Below are positions 1 through 11,635 of a stretch of DNA of 64,000 nt, in pieces. The notes below the pieces were generated by a model. It searched no databases and had not been told where the DNA came from. It saw only the letters and a list, made by a program, of their open reading frames with translations. Source of the DNA: Selaginella tamariscina (taxonomy: Eukaryota; Streptophyta; Lycopodiopsida; Selaginellales; Selaginellaceae). The position numbers and the translations under genes are program-made. The stretch is taken from NCBI GenBank assembly GCA_003024785.1, contig PUQB01000283.1, forward strand, positions 93,106 through 157,105. Reading direction: 5' to 3'. Within the stretch, counting starts at the first letter, position 1; each line of letters begins with the position of its first letter.

Positions 1-2238
1 AGCCTAAAGAATTATGAATTTAGTAATACAACATTATAAAGAAAAAATAATTTTAAAACAAACAAAGTTATAATAATAATAAATATATGAAATTTGTTAT
101 AAAATCACCATATAGACTAAATATAAAAGTCAGCTTAATATTATTTATATAAAGTCATACATATTAATATTTGCACAAGTATATGTTGCAATAATAGATA
201 TGATATAATTATGTATAATAAACATCTATATATTATGTATATATACATTAACAAAAAAGGCCTAGAATATTCTTGTTCTTTTGTTATTAAATATATATTT
301 ATTAGTATAAATATTTATACATTATTTTAAATAGTAATTATGTTGTCTATGTAATTATTTATATCATAGTTTTTTTTATAAAATGTAATTTTTTTTTAAA
401 AAATTCTACTTTTTATATATTAAGACAAGTCTATACTTATATAATATCATTAATATAGAGATTTTTAAATAGTCATATTGTAATGTTATTACTAAATTCT
501 ACCTAATTGAATTTTATATTGTAATATACTTTGATTTATATTATACATCAAAATAATTAGTCTTTTAGAATTATTTTTGTTAGTTAAAACAACCAAGTAT
601 TAGAATTTTATATTTTTTATATATATATTTTAAAATATACCTTACGTAGTTTAATAACAAATATTTATAAGATACACATTTCAAATTTTTTTTTCATATA
701 ATTTGGAAAGAAGGGAAAATTTTGTATAAAAAGATATTTATAATGTTATTTATTTATTATTGATATTAATAAATATATTTGTTTATAGTTCAATGTTATA
801 TAGTTGACCTTATGTATTTAACCATGTAAATTAGTTGGTTATACAAAACTCCTTTACTTTAATGATATATATTTCTTATGTTTTTATAATTTTTCATTTT
901 CATAATGTTAATATATACATATATATATATATATTCAAATAAGAAATATAAACTTAAAAAATTGAATAATTTTTTTTTCTTTTTTCCTGAATCAGATAGA
1001 CATTTAAATTTTCATATACGTAGATATAGATAATATATGTAGTTTATTTAAATATGCAAATGTAAATAAATATTCAAAGAGTTAATTAATATATAATTTA
1101 CTTCATTATTCATTAAAACTTTAATTGCCTATTGTCCATAAGTATGCATATGTATAATATATTACAAACATTTACACAAACCAAATTATACACCAATATA
1201 TGCATATATAACATCTTTTAAATTCTATATTAAGTGTAAGCAAGGACAAGTTCAAGCATGTTCCAGCAAAAGATTTAAAAATACACACATTTCCATTATA
1301 ATTAATCATATATAACATATAAATGTTGCATGTGTGTGTGTGTGACACACATAAGTGCATATGGTGTAGAAACTTTTTGCATCATAATATTATGGTATGT
1401 AATGGTATATACATAATGTGTATATCTAGGATGCCAGTACGGTTCTAAATATTTAAAAATGACTAATAAAAAATGATTAATTATGTTTAAAAAGTTTTAA
1501 AATTATTTCATCACGCCTACTTTTTGATTCAACTTAACAGAATTTACTTTTCTTTTAAATATCACAATTTATAATATTACTAAAACAATTTAATTTAATG
1601 CATGACTTTGACATATCTTTATCTCAGATTTGTATACAAAAGTTAAAAGCTTAAAGAAGTCAGGGAACTTTGACTATTATGTTTTAATAAATTTAAATAA
1701 AATAGAACTATCATATAAATTAAAATTTTCAAATAATAATATATTATTTTTGACAATAAGCTTCAAAAATAATGTTATAAATTACACATTCTTACCGGTG
1801 TAAATAAGGTTTATAGGTAATAATATATCAATATACGCACACACACACACTAAACTGTTTATATTCCAGTGGTGTTTCGTTATGTATAAACTTTATATTG
1901 TCATATATTTGTAGTTAAATATGCTACGTTCGTAATTATAATTAATGTTTGAATCACCTACTATATTTTAAATTAAATATAACATCAATGATTTTATTTA
2001 AATTTTAAAATTTAAATTGATATCTTGTTTTCAAAAAGAATCTAATCATGATTTACTGTTTTACTTTTGTGTTCTCCATAATTTATAAAATACAATACTA
2101 ATACAAAAGTCATGTTTGCTAATATTAGTCTATGTTTATGCAGATTGATTAATATTAATGAAAATTAAAATAAAAAATACTATTATTCTTAATTATAAAC
2201 AATGATAAAGATTGTATATAACTTATCTATACTAATGT

Positions 2239-2316
<78 letters not shown>

Positions 2317-2802
2317 ATTATTAGGCAACAACTAGGTATGCTATATACACATACACACAGATGAGCATGTGTGTGTGCGTGAGAGAGAGAGCTTTGTTTG
2401 TGAAGAGATATGTTAACTTTTAGTTAAAATTAAATTTAAATCGCTCAATTAGAATATATCGATTATATTCTAGCCTTGGAAGGCTCACTTTTCACTAGCA
2501 ATTGTCATTTGGTCCCTAGTAAATTAAATAATGCCACATATTTAATTATTATTGCCACTGTGCTTTTTTATGAGACTGATTAATCAAATTTGAAAAAAAA
2601 TTACTAATAGAGTACAATTTTTATTTAACCCGTTATTGAAAAGGGTTTTTACTTATGTATGTTATATATAATGTATATAACGAAGGTGCACCTACTCAAT
2701 ATATTTAATAAAAAAGATATATTAAATTTTTAATTCTTTAGAAACTTCATTGTTATTTTCTTATATAAAATTATTAATTATAATTTATGAGTCTCTCTCT
2801 CT

Positions 2803-2838
<36 letters not shown>

Positions 2839-2894
2839 TCACAAACATGTGAATGTGTAAAGAGAAAGAAAGATCTTTTAGTTGTTACATACTC

Positions 2895-2934
<40 letters not shown>

Positions 2935-3965
2935 ATTATATAGTTGTGTACATATATATGTATTTTCATTTATATAAAAATAATTTATATTAATTATACT
3001 TATAAGGAAATCTTTTCTTTCTCTTTCCATATATAAATAAATATAAAAATTTCTATACATGTGTAAACAAATGTTATGTATATATTTAAATTTAAATCTA
3101 ACTTTTATTAATCTCTTATAAAATTCATGACATTTTTAATAATACATGGTAAGTTTGAATGAAATATATTAATTATATATAGAGACACACACACACGTTT
3201 ATGTTGTGTTTGTGTTACATATTAGAGACTCTAAAAAGACTGCATATTATTCACATTAATGCATTTATTTATTTATTTTTATATATATATAAATAAGATA
3301 ACCTTGTGTGTTGCTTCAGTTGTCTCTCCTGTATTTGCGGGTTCTTAAAAATTAAAAAAATATAAAATTTGATTAATTAATCTTGATACATATGGTCAAT
3401 TATGTTTAATAAGTATACAACTAATGTAAAATTGTTTAGTTATTTGGTTACTACTGAAAAGTCGAGGCAAAATTGTTCAGTTACTTATTACCACCAAAAA
3501 ATCATGTAAATGCTTTGTAAATTACAAATAATAAATAATTAACAAATAAAAAAACAAACCCACAATAGAATAAATCATTTCTTTTAATTATATTAGTTAA
3601 AGCAATTAACCATTTGCTAGTGAAAAATAAACTTAAAAGATTATTATTTTTTAAAATAAAATTTAAGCCATTCAATTAAGATATATTTTAAAAATATATT
3701 GCATCAATTGCAATAAATATAAAATTAACATTAAATTTAAACTGGTGATTTATAAAGTAAGAATTATTTAGTATAGAATCAGCAGGGGATGTATATATAT
3801 ATATATATATATAGACAATCGTAGGTACTTCTTGGCAGATTATCACATTTTATGCAATACATTTTGTTTCTATCACAGCGCAAAATGTATCAATATACAC
3901 ATAGCATGATATGTACAAATCTATAGTAGTATGTACAAACGTCTATGCTTAATTTATGTGTTAAA
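1..3965. other. AT-rich intergenic DNA, no gene seen
   Basis: The stretch is AT-rich throughout and has no ORF with coding character; the short ORFs are chance openings over dinucleotide repeats. It contains several microsatellites, including (TA)n next to (GA)n near 2241-2313, (AT)n near 2808-2836 and 2904-2926, and (TA)n near 3790-3813. I see no RNA gene or transposon ends. Confidence 0.7.
2241..2313. repeat. (TA)n(GA)n compound microsatellite
   Basis: About 34 bp of alternating TA runs directly into about 39 bp of alternating GA. A weaker GA run follows near 2380-2390. Confidence 0.95.
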
Positions 3966-4361
3966 GATTCACGTTACCTTAACAGGAAATCATGGCGTCT
4001 GGAGGGCAGCACATAAGCTGTATGAGCAGCTTCAAACGCAACACAACCTCGCCAGATGCACGAGATGTAAGAAGCAGTAGACTTAACTGGAAGGAACTGA
4101 CCGCAAACAAACTTGCATATCACCAACTGATTTCCCCAACCATTGAATACAGCTCCCACTGCAAACCTCCGTCCAGGCTGTTGCTGAAACATTTCCATGT
4201 CACGAAGCTTTCATCCTCTGTCACCATCAGTTATCAGACGTGCCTATGTGTACAGACCACGATATAGATACATTACTTAGACTCTTCTCTACCTCGGGAT
4301 TTGAAGTATAAAACGAAACAGTTGCATGGTGAGCAAACCAGTACTTGTGTTGTGGGAAAAT
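3966..4361 (-). pseudogene. Inverted partial copy of the gene at 6003-6955
   Basis: Read on the minus strand, this segment matches about 6520-6966: the end of the second exon, the small intron and most of the third exon, through the GTAACGTGAATCT at the end. It has no match to the first exon. Relative to the other copy it lacks roughly 40 bp of the third exon around 4200 and has several small indels. In-frame stops (TGA, TAA) lie just after the acceptor-equivalent site. A 74-codon frame (3974-4198) with the QQPGRRFAVGAVF motif stays open and matches a frame in the other copy, which suggests that this is the ancestral coding frame. I infer a truncated, inverted duplicate that is probably non-functional. 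Confidence 0.75.
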
Positions 4362-6002
4362 CAAGCCTCTTGAATTATCAGTCATGTATGTTAATTTATA
4401 CGATCTTATCAATTCATTTAAAGGGATGACATTGATTAATATTTATTTTAGTTTTGTTGTGCACCGAGTGAATATTACAATTAAGGACTCTGGACAACGA
4501 TGGTGATTATGTTTAGGGCAACATTAGAGTGATAAAAAATAATAACTTAATTAAGTATCAATTTCAATAATAACAAGAGCAAATTGACTTTTAATTTATT
4601 AGATTTACGACGGTAACCATTTGGAAAGAGTATTGTAAATTATATAAATTGACCATAACATGTAACAAAAGATATCACAATTTTTGATTTGCATTCAAAA
4701 TAAAATTAAGTGAAGAATTCATATAGAAACACATTTAATTATTAAAATTTTATTAAGTTATACAAAGAGCATGTGAAAATCAAAGCACTTTAATTTAAGA
4801 ATTTCTTAAGTTATAATGTTAATGAAAATATAAATAATTAATTTTACTTAAAAATTAAGTACATTAAGATAAGATATTAAGCAATGAAAATGCCCCTAAT
4901 AAATAATTTAATGTTTGAATCATTTACATGTATTCTTATTCTTATGTTTTATTTTTCAAAGTACATATAATAACAATGATTTAATTAAAATTAAAAAAAG
5001 CTAATAAGTTTTTAAAAACAACAAAATAAGTTTAATTGAACATTATTTATGGTTTGATTTCAAAAATTGAAAGAGATGTGCAAATTTATTAAATATTAAC
5101 AATAATTAAATTTTAAAATATGATATTCTTAACTTAAATGTATATATATAGAGAGAGAGATAGGTGGCTGTGCACACACACACACATATATATATATAGT
5201 CATGGATGCTCAACACATAAAAGAGCAAAACTATTTATTAAGTTAAACAATAATAACATTATAATCACTTATTTAATAAAATTAAGAATATTTCATGTGC
5301 AAAACTATCTATTAAAATAATAACAATGTAATCACTGATTTAATAAATTAAAAATACTATAAATATATATGCACAACATGTTACAATGGTACTCGTGTTG
5401 CAGTTCAAATAAAATGTTATCGTAAGAGATATAACATTGATAACAAGAGGTGACTTAGATATTTAAAAGCATGTTAAATAATATATATTATGTATTAACT
5501 ATACTAAGTCATCGTTCTTTTTTATAAATAATTAATAAAAGTAAAATGATAAGGATGGTACTTCAAACCCATTTTTAAAATTAAAATGATGATTTTAACT
5601 TTTTTATTTATTAATTTAGATGGTAAATAATTAGGTGTAATAGTCATGTTAAACACAATAATTATACGACACAATTACCTTCGTATAACTATATCATTTA
5701 TTTAAATTATGTTATGAGTCATTTTTAAATTATATATTCAAAATTACTACAGGGCAAAACAGGTTTTTAGTTCTTTCATGAGAAGATTTCAATTAAGAAG
5801 AGTACATCACCACGACAGGAAAACTTCGCATTAATTGTATTTACTTCTATATAATTAAAATCAAATTAAATATATATTTCTAATTTAAATAATATTAATT
5901 AATAAAATATTAAAAATTCATATAAAATTTTAATGGTTAACTTTTTAACTCCTAATTAAGTGGAATAACCCAAAAGCCAGTTTCTTAAACGGACGCTAGG
6001 CT
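4362..6002. other. AT-rich spacer between the inverted gene copies
   Basis: AT-rich DNA with a short (TA)n/(GA)n and (CA)n cluster near 5140-5200. A loose direct repeat carrying a run like caaaactatttattaa occurs near 5228 and 5300. No gene is seen. The last 60 bp before 6003 would hold the promoter or 5' UTR of the next gene, but no clear TATA box stands out. Confidence 0.6.
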
Positions 6003-6955
6003 ATGGCTACGGCAGATGATCTACGGGATCGTCTTGCGGAGGCGCCCGTGGAGGATGCGGTTGATTTGTTGTTTCCTGATATGGACAGGAAGAGGAAGGA
6101 GGAGATTGTACTCTATCTTCACTCTGGAGGCGTGCGGGATACGCAGGAAATGAAGGAGAATTGGACTACAGAGCGGCTACACGAGGAGCTGTGTGTTCCG
6201 AAAGATGCAGAAAATGGCCTTCTTCCCCCACGTAAGTTTAGTAGCATTTCTTTCTTCATGTTCCTGCAGTTTCATACTCGCAGCTTCACGACGATGGCCT
6301 GATTATCTTCAATCAAGCAACTGGGGATCCGTCTCGGGATCTTCCAAGGGTCTTCAGTGAGGTCTCGGTTGGAGACGCGGTCGAGGTGGGGGAGTTCTGG
6401 TATAGACTGTACCGTCACGTTTGGGAAGAGGATGCCATATTCGACAGCTTTAGGAGGCTCTTGGACGAGATAACCAGATGCCATCTGCCTGTTGTCAAGT
6501 ACAGATTTAGTATGGAACTCCCACAACACAAGTACTGGTTTGCTCGCCATGCAACTGTTTCGTTTTACACTTCAAATCCCGAGGTAGGGAAGAGCTAACA
6601 TTGTCTAAGTATATCGTCGTCTGTGCACAGAGGCACGTCTGGAAACTGGTGGTGACAGAGGACGAAGAAGGGAAGTTTACTGACATCTTTAGCGGGGCTT
6701 GCATTGTCAACCAAGGAAATGTTTCGGCAACAGCCGGGACGGAGGTTTGCAGTGGGAGCTGTATTCACTGGTTGGGGAAATCAGTTGGTGCTATGCAAGT
6801 TTGTTCGCAGTCAGTTCCTTCCAGTTGAGTCTACATTACCACTGGTTCTTACGTCTCGTGCATCTGGCAAGGTCGTGTTGGGTTTGAAGCTGCTCATACA
6901 ACTTATGTCCTCCCTTCCAGACGCCTTTGGCTTCCATGATTTCCTGTTAAGGTAA
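6003..6955 (+). CDS. Unrecognised multi-exon gene, probably incomplete or decaying
   Basis: The GC-rich coding stretch contrasts sharply with its AT-rich surroundings. Proposed exons are 6003-6231 (ATG start, donor GTAAG), 6270-6583 (acceptor CTGCAG, donor GTAGG) and 6631 to about 6951 (acceptor CACAG, possible donor GTAACG). The first two junctions keep frame and give about 181 residues that are acidic and charged, with a helical N-terminal part (MATADDLRDRLAEAPVEDAV) and an aromatic part near YRLYRHVWEED. In the third exon the reading frame appears to shift near 6700-6710: RHVWKLVVTEDEE is in one frame and QQPGRRFAVGAVFTGWGNQ in another. The second frame is also open in the inverted copy at 3966-4361. 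No further exon is visible before the retroelement at 8340. I do not recognise the family. It could be a truncated gene or one with a sequencing indel. Confidence 0.55.
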
Positions 6956-6965
6956 CGTGAATCTC

Positions 6966-8244
6966 TTGTTGCTCTCAAATATTATTATATAGTTTAGCAC
7001 ATAATAAAGCGTAGACATTTGTACATTTATACATATATATACTACGTAAATCATTCTTATTTTATACCTCATTATAGTTTAAATTTTATGTTAATCTTAC
7101 ACTTATTTAAACATGATAACCCAGATTTCTAAAAATATATCTTTAACATATATATGTCTTTAACAATATCTTAGAAAAATATTTTCTATTATATATTTTC
7201 TAATAATAATATATTTAAATATGTCTTTAACAATATCTTAGAAAATATATTTTCTATTATATATTTCTAATAATATATTTAAATATGTCTTTAACAATAT
7301 CTTAGAAAATAATATTACATAAAGTTAATACATCTCAGACACCATTGGAATATCAAACATATAACTAGACAGTTTAGTATATATATGATATATTAATATA
7401 TTATACATGTATAAAACATTAGTTGTTCCTAGAAACCTTATTTACACTCTAAGTATAATATGTGTAATTTATATATAAATTATTATTTATTTACATAATT
7501 AAGTGTTTGAATCAGCTACACGTATTCTTGTTACATATTAAATTAAATATAACAACAATGATTTTCTTTAAATTTTAAATTGGTATTTGTTTTTAAAAAG
7601 AATAAATTAAGTTCAATTTGTAAGGTACATACCGTAGTTACCTTACAAAATAAAAAATTATTTACGGTTTTGATTTGAAAGTATTCTCACGAATTATATT
7701 TTAAAATTTATGAAACTCAATATTTACATACCAATTAAAAATATTTTTTCTTAACATCAAGGATGTGCTAATATTTATAACCTTAGTACGAGGTATGTAT
7801 AATGTTGCTTCAGTACCAAGATATTTTAAAAAATATACTTTAACATCGAAAATCTTTATTAATTATGACCTCAATGCCAAGGAATATTATTTAATAATTA
7901 TCTTATTTCACTTATTTATTTACAAGTGTATTTAATTGAATAAAATTTTAATCTTAAACTACATAGACTCATTTTATTTTAAATTAAATATTTAATTGAC
8001 CATATTAAAGATAATATTATGTAATTGACCTTTTAAAATACATATTCAAAATAAATCTCAATATTTTTTTTTCTTCTAATTATTATAAGAATATTTTAGA
8101 TTCTATATAAAAAATGCAATAATATTTAATGACATTGTCAAAAGTTATTTTCACTCGTTATGTAATTAAATGTGTTAGTTATATATAGAAAATCAATAAT
8201 TATAATTATGTGTACAAATCTTAAATTAACTTTAAGATCTTCAT
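6966..8244. other. AT-rich intergenic DNA
   Basis: No coding signal is present. A tandem repeat at 7150-7312 is listed separately; the rest is AT-rich sequence without recognisable structure. Confidence 0.6.
7150..7312. repeat. Tandem repeat, about 65-68 bp unit, 2.5 copies
   Basis: The phrase ATATGTCTTTAACAATATC recurs at about 7152, 7219 and 7283. Each is followed by TTAGAAAATATTTTCTATTATAT-like sequence. Copies differ by small indels. Confidence 0.85.
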
Positions 8245-8318
8245 AATTAGTTTTTATATAGAATATACATAATGTACATACACATGTATATTATGTATAT
8301 TCTATATAAAAACTAATT
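8245..8318. repeat. 29-bp perfect inverted repeat just upstream of the LTR element
   Basis: AATTAGTTTTTATATAGAAT and the nine bases that follow pair perfectly with the segment ending at 8318. The spacer is 16 bp. It lies 21 bp left of the element at 8340 and could be a small foldback or MITE remnant, or simply an AT-rich hairpin. Confidence 0.85.
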
Positions 8319-8339
8319 AATTGATTTTAATACTGAATT

Positions 8340-8542
8340 TGTAAGATACTGTATATTAGTTAATATACCGTATATACGCATGTGTATATACACACATGCG
8401 TAGTGACACATGGGTGGTGATCTGGCCCCCATGTGTCAGTGCCACGTGTCGCATGTGTGCCACGTGGCAGAGGTCTCCTGTATATAAGCAGGGTTTTTGT
8501 AAACTAATACATCGACATTTTCATTATATATCTGCTCTTTCA
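8340..8542 (+). repeat. 5' LTR of the gypsy element
   Basis: It starts TGTAAGATACTG and ends CTTTCA, and matches 13042-13241. It contains an 11-bp inverted repeat TGACACATGGG/CCCATGTGTCA (8404-8414 and 8428-8438) and a near-palindromic CGCATGTGTATATACACACA block. The sequence just after it, TTGGTGGAGAAGTTGGG, is the presumed primer-binding site. It is not the usual initiator-methionine tRNA match. Confidence 0.9.
8443..8487 (+). promoter_or_regulatory. LTR promoter: two G-boxes and a TATA box
   Basis: Two CACGTG palindromes (8443-8448 and 8461-8466) lie 15-38 bp upstream of TATATAA (8481-8487). The same arrangement is in the 3' LTR. CACGTG is the core bound by plant bZIP and bHLH factors, including ABA-response factors. 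A role in stress-induced transcription is inference. Confidence 0.6.
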
Positions 8543-8595
8543 TTGGTGGAGAAGTTGGGTATTCCTTTCTTCCGCCTTTTCTTTTTCTTGTTTCC

Positions 8596-9804
8596 ATGAC
8601 AATGAACATGGAGACGGCTTTTAGCATTATTGCTACTGCTATTGATGCACAAACTAAGTTGTTGGAGCGCTTTGTTGAGGGTCCGTCCTCCTCTTCCCCG
8701 TCTGAGCCTCATGCCGGGGGATCTGCTTCTAGTACTCCTTCATCTTCTTCACAGGCCACAAATCCGAGGGTTCGACCCCGATCTTTTTGTGGTGATCCGG
8801 GAGATGATGTATACCACTGGTTTGATCATTTCCAAGTCATTGTTCGTTACCATGGTTGGGATGAGGCCCGTGCTCTCAGAGAATTCCCTACATGTTTGGA
8901 AGGCCCTGCGCTCAAGTGGTATAATGGATTGGCTGCGGAGATTCAAGCCAATAGTAATCGGTTAACGGAATGCCTCAAACGTACGTTTGGCAAAGTTGAG
9001 GATTCAGATGATGCTTTCCAACAACTGCATGCGATACGACAACATCCTGGTGAGTCTGTTATGCGGTTCAGTATTAGGTTCGGGGATTTAGTTCGGCGTG
9101 CATATCCTAACATGCCTGAGCCTATTAAGCTCGGTATGTTATGGCCAACTATGCGACCCGAACTTGTTCGATTCGTTCGGGCTCTTCGTCCTACCACATT
9201 GGAGGAAGCTTTTGCACTAGCTCAACGTTTTGAGTTGGTGCCTGGTGAGGGCCGTGTTCCCCTTGGGTTACCTGCTCCTCTTGTTCAGCGTGCTGATCCA
9301 ATGGAGGTTGATGCTGCTGCATATGTGCCCGCACGGCAAGCCTTTCGTGGTCGACCTCGGGGCCCACCCCGTGGACCACCTCCACGAAATCGTCCTGCAC
9401 CTGCTCCAGTCCTGCCCGTGGTGGTCAAAATCCACGGATTCGTGACAGGAGGAATCGGAACAATGCAGGTCGACCCAATCAAGTTCATTGTTGGGCCTGT
9501 TGGGCGCCTGGACATACTTGGCGGGCATGCGATGTGTATCCTGATTGGCGTCCACCACATCCAGGCTGGCGACCATATGTTCCGGATGGTGTGCCTGTGG
9601 CGGCCATTATGTCTGATGATGAGCTTCCAGATGACGAAGCCTCTCTTGCAGTGGATCTGTTGCGGAAAACCAGTAATCGTACGGGCGACGGAGGGATCCC
9701 GTGCGATGGAAGACTTCACCTCCATGCTTTTTCCGCTATGCATATCAAGGGTTTGCAAGTTCCACCAATCATCCAGTTTTCACATTTTCTGCACGAGTGA
9801 ATGA
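8596..9804 (+). CDS. gag region, frameshifted near its end
   Basis: The ATG at 8596 opens a 402-codon frame. About residues 60-220 match the Ty3-type gag domain, with recognisable stretches DDVYHWFDHF, LEGPALKWYNGL and RRAYPNMPEP; a Pro/Arg-rich tail follows. The zinc knuckle, a CX2CX4HX4C motif reading CWACWAPGHTWRAC, is encoded at 9489-9530 in a different frame, so a frameshift lies between about 9400 and 9480. The final part of the long frame is therefore out of register. Gag would form the cytoplasmic particle that packages the element RNA. Confidence 0.8.
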   Translation: MTMNMETAFSIIATAIDAQTKLLERFVEGPSSSSPSEPHAGGSASSTPSSSSQATNPRVRPRSFCGDPGDDVYHWFDHFQVIVRYHGWDEARALREFPTCLEGPALKWYNGLAAEIQANSNRLTECLKRTFGKVEDSDDAFQQLHAIRQHPGESVMRFSIRFGDLVRRAYPNMPEPIKLGMLWPTMRPELVRFVRALRPTTLEEAFALAQRFELVPGEGRVPLGLPAPLVQRADPMEVDAAAYVPARQAFRGRPRGPPRGPPPRNRPAPAPVLPVVVKIHGFVTGGIGTMQVDPIKFIVGPVGRLDILGGHAMCILIGVHHIQAGDHMFRMVCLWRPLCLMMSFQMTKPLLQWICCGKPVIVRATEGSRAMEDFTSMLFPLCISRVCKFHQSSSFHIFCTSE

Positions 9805-10190
9805 TCTTTCAGTCACAGCTTGTGGATACAGGATCCAGTATGTCTTCCATAACTCTTCTCTAGCGCATCGGTGCTCATTACCCTTAAGACGTGCAGATAA
9901 GGTCTTGCACATTTTATATGGTAATGGGCAGTCTCGTGCAGTATCACAGTACACCACTTCGACTACGCTGGTTATGGGTGCCAACTGTAAGTTTCCCTCT
10001 GGGTCTCTTAGGGTTGTCCCTTCCCAGGTCTTTGACATCATTCTGGGATGTGATTGGTTAAAGCAGTCGAAAGGTACATGTGATTTTTCACTCTCTCCTC
10101 CTGTATTACGCTTGGAGTCTGTGTCTTGCAGTCTGTTCCTTTACGTCCAGAGAAGCTTGTTGCTGTTTGTATCACGCATACAGCTCCTTT
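9700..10190 (+). pseudogene. Aspartic protease segment of pol, broken frame
   Basis: A VDTGSSM active-site motif (DTG codons at 9825-9833) and, downstream, VFDIILGCDWL near 10029-10060 fit a retroelement aspartic protease. The two motifs are not in one open frame, and at least one indel separates them. In the family this domain cleaves the Gag-Pol polyprotein. Confidence 0.75.
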
Positions 10191-10249
10191 GATTCCGGTC
10201 TTGGGGTGGTGTTCATCTCAACAGGTTCAAATGCCGGATCCGTCACCTG

Positions 10250-11074
10250 AGTGTCGAGCACATGCATCGAACAACTTAAGAAACAGTATGCAAGTTTGTT
10301 CAAATTTGATCTGTCCCAAGGTGCACGTGTGAAGACTCGACACTGTATACCCACCGGCAATGCAAAGCCTTTCAAAGTCCCGGTTCGACGCAGGTCACCA
10401 AAGGAGTTATCAGCCATGCGAACAGCTGTTACTGATATGATTGGTAACGGTGTGTCGTCCGTCACGGAGTCCATGGGCATGTGAACCTCATTTGGTTCCC
10501 AAGCCTGATGGATCTCTCCGATTTTGTGTGGATTACCGACCTCTTAACGATGTTACCATCAAAGATGTCTATCCACTTCCGAACTCTGCCGATCTATTAG
10601 ATCGTTTGGGTCAGAGTCGATGGTTTACTAAGTTGGATTTGGCATCAGGATATTGGCAGGTTCCTATGGCTGAGGAGGATATTCCAAAAACGGCCTTCCG
10701 GACACCATTTGGTCTTTACGAGTTTTTGGTCATGCCTTTTGGATTGACTTCAGCTCCTGCCACCTTTCAACGCATGATGGATGAGCTTCTTTCCGATATG
10801 CCTGATATCACTGCCGATTTTATCGACGATGTGCTCATTCATGGGTCTGGTTCTTGGGAGGATCACATTCGTGATGTACGGCGCGTTCTTGATCGATTTC
10901 GAGAAGTTGGCCTGAAGTTGAAACTTGAAAAGTGTGTGTTTGGTTCGACCGACACCACTTACTTGGGTTACCGTATATCTCGAGAGGGTTTACAGGTGGA
11001 TCCAATGAAGTTGCGAGCTGTTCGAGAGTTCCTCGTCCCCGTACAGTACAGGAAGTCCAGCGTTTCTTGGGCAG
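10250..11074 (+). CDS. Reverse transcriptase segment of pol
   Basis: The frame 10441-11112 holds most of the RT domain: PKPDGSLRFCVDYRPLND, FTKLDLASGYWQ, TPFGLYEFLVMPFGL and the catalytic FIDD (10818-10829), which is the common Ty3 form of the YxDD box. The N-terminal part (10251-10440) is in another frame, and the frame shifts again near 11040-11075 before RNase H. It would copy element RNA into cDNA. Confidence 0.88.
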
Positions 11075-11635
11075 GTGCAGTACTTGGGTCGATTCATCGA
11101 TCATCTCACTGATCGAACTGCCCCTCTTCGGGAGTTAGTTCCACAGGTATCTTTCAGGTGGACTCGCAGGTGTCAGCAGGCATTTGACCAGTTAAAAGAG
11201 TTCCTGACAACTCCACCATTGCTTCAATACCCAGATTTTACTCGTCCGTTCATTTTACGAGTAGATGCCTCAGATGTTGGTATTGGTGGTGTATTGATGC
11301 AAACTGATGCTGTGGATTCTTCAATTCGACACCCGGTGGCTTACATTAGTCGAGTACTCACGCCGGCTGAGCGGAATTATTCCACTACTGAAAAAGAATG
11401 CCTTGCTGCTGTTTGGGGTTTTGAACGACTTCATGCCTACTTACATGGGAGTGAAACACTTTTGGAGTGTGATCATGCTGCTGTCACTTCCTTATTAAAA
11501 CGGAAGAATTTAGTGGGTCGCGTAGCCAGATGGGCATTACGTCTCCAGGTATATAACTTTAAGGTGGTGCACAGGCCTGGGCGAACAATGGTGGATCGAG
11601 CATCTCCGATTCCACTTTGCCTGCTCATGCAGTAG
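11075..11635 (+). CDS. RNase H segment of pol
   Basis: A 186-codon frame begins with the RT connection region (FIDHLTDRTAPLREL) and continues with the Ty3-type RNase H signature RPFILRVDASDVGIGG, NYSTTEKECLAAVWGFE and DHAAVTSLL, containing the expected acidic residues. It stops shortly after the VHRPGRTM motif, so it is out of frame with the integrase that follows. Confidence 0.85.
   Translation: MQYLGRFIDHLTDRTAPLRELVPQVSFRWTRRCQQAFDQLKEFLTTPPLLQYPDFTRPFILRVDASDVGIGGVLMQTDAVDSSIRHPVAYISRVLTPAERNYSTTEKECLAAVWGFERLHAYLHGSETLLECDHAAVTSLLKRKNLVGRVARWALRLQVYNFKVVHRPGRTMVDRASPIPLCLLMQ

Noticed and set aside
8396-8599. 67-codon frame starting in the 5' LTR
   Set aside because: Covers LTR and leader sequence before gag; no coding character.
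9285-9758. 157-codon minus-strand frame
   Set aside because: Antisense to gag and the zinc knuckle, with no domain of its own.
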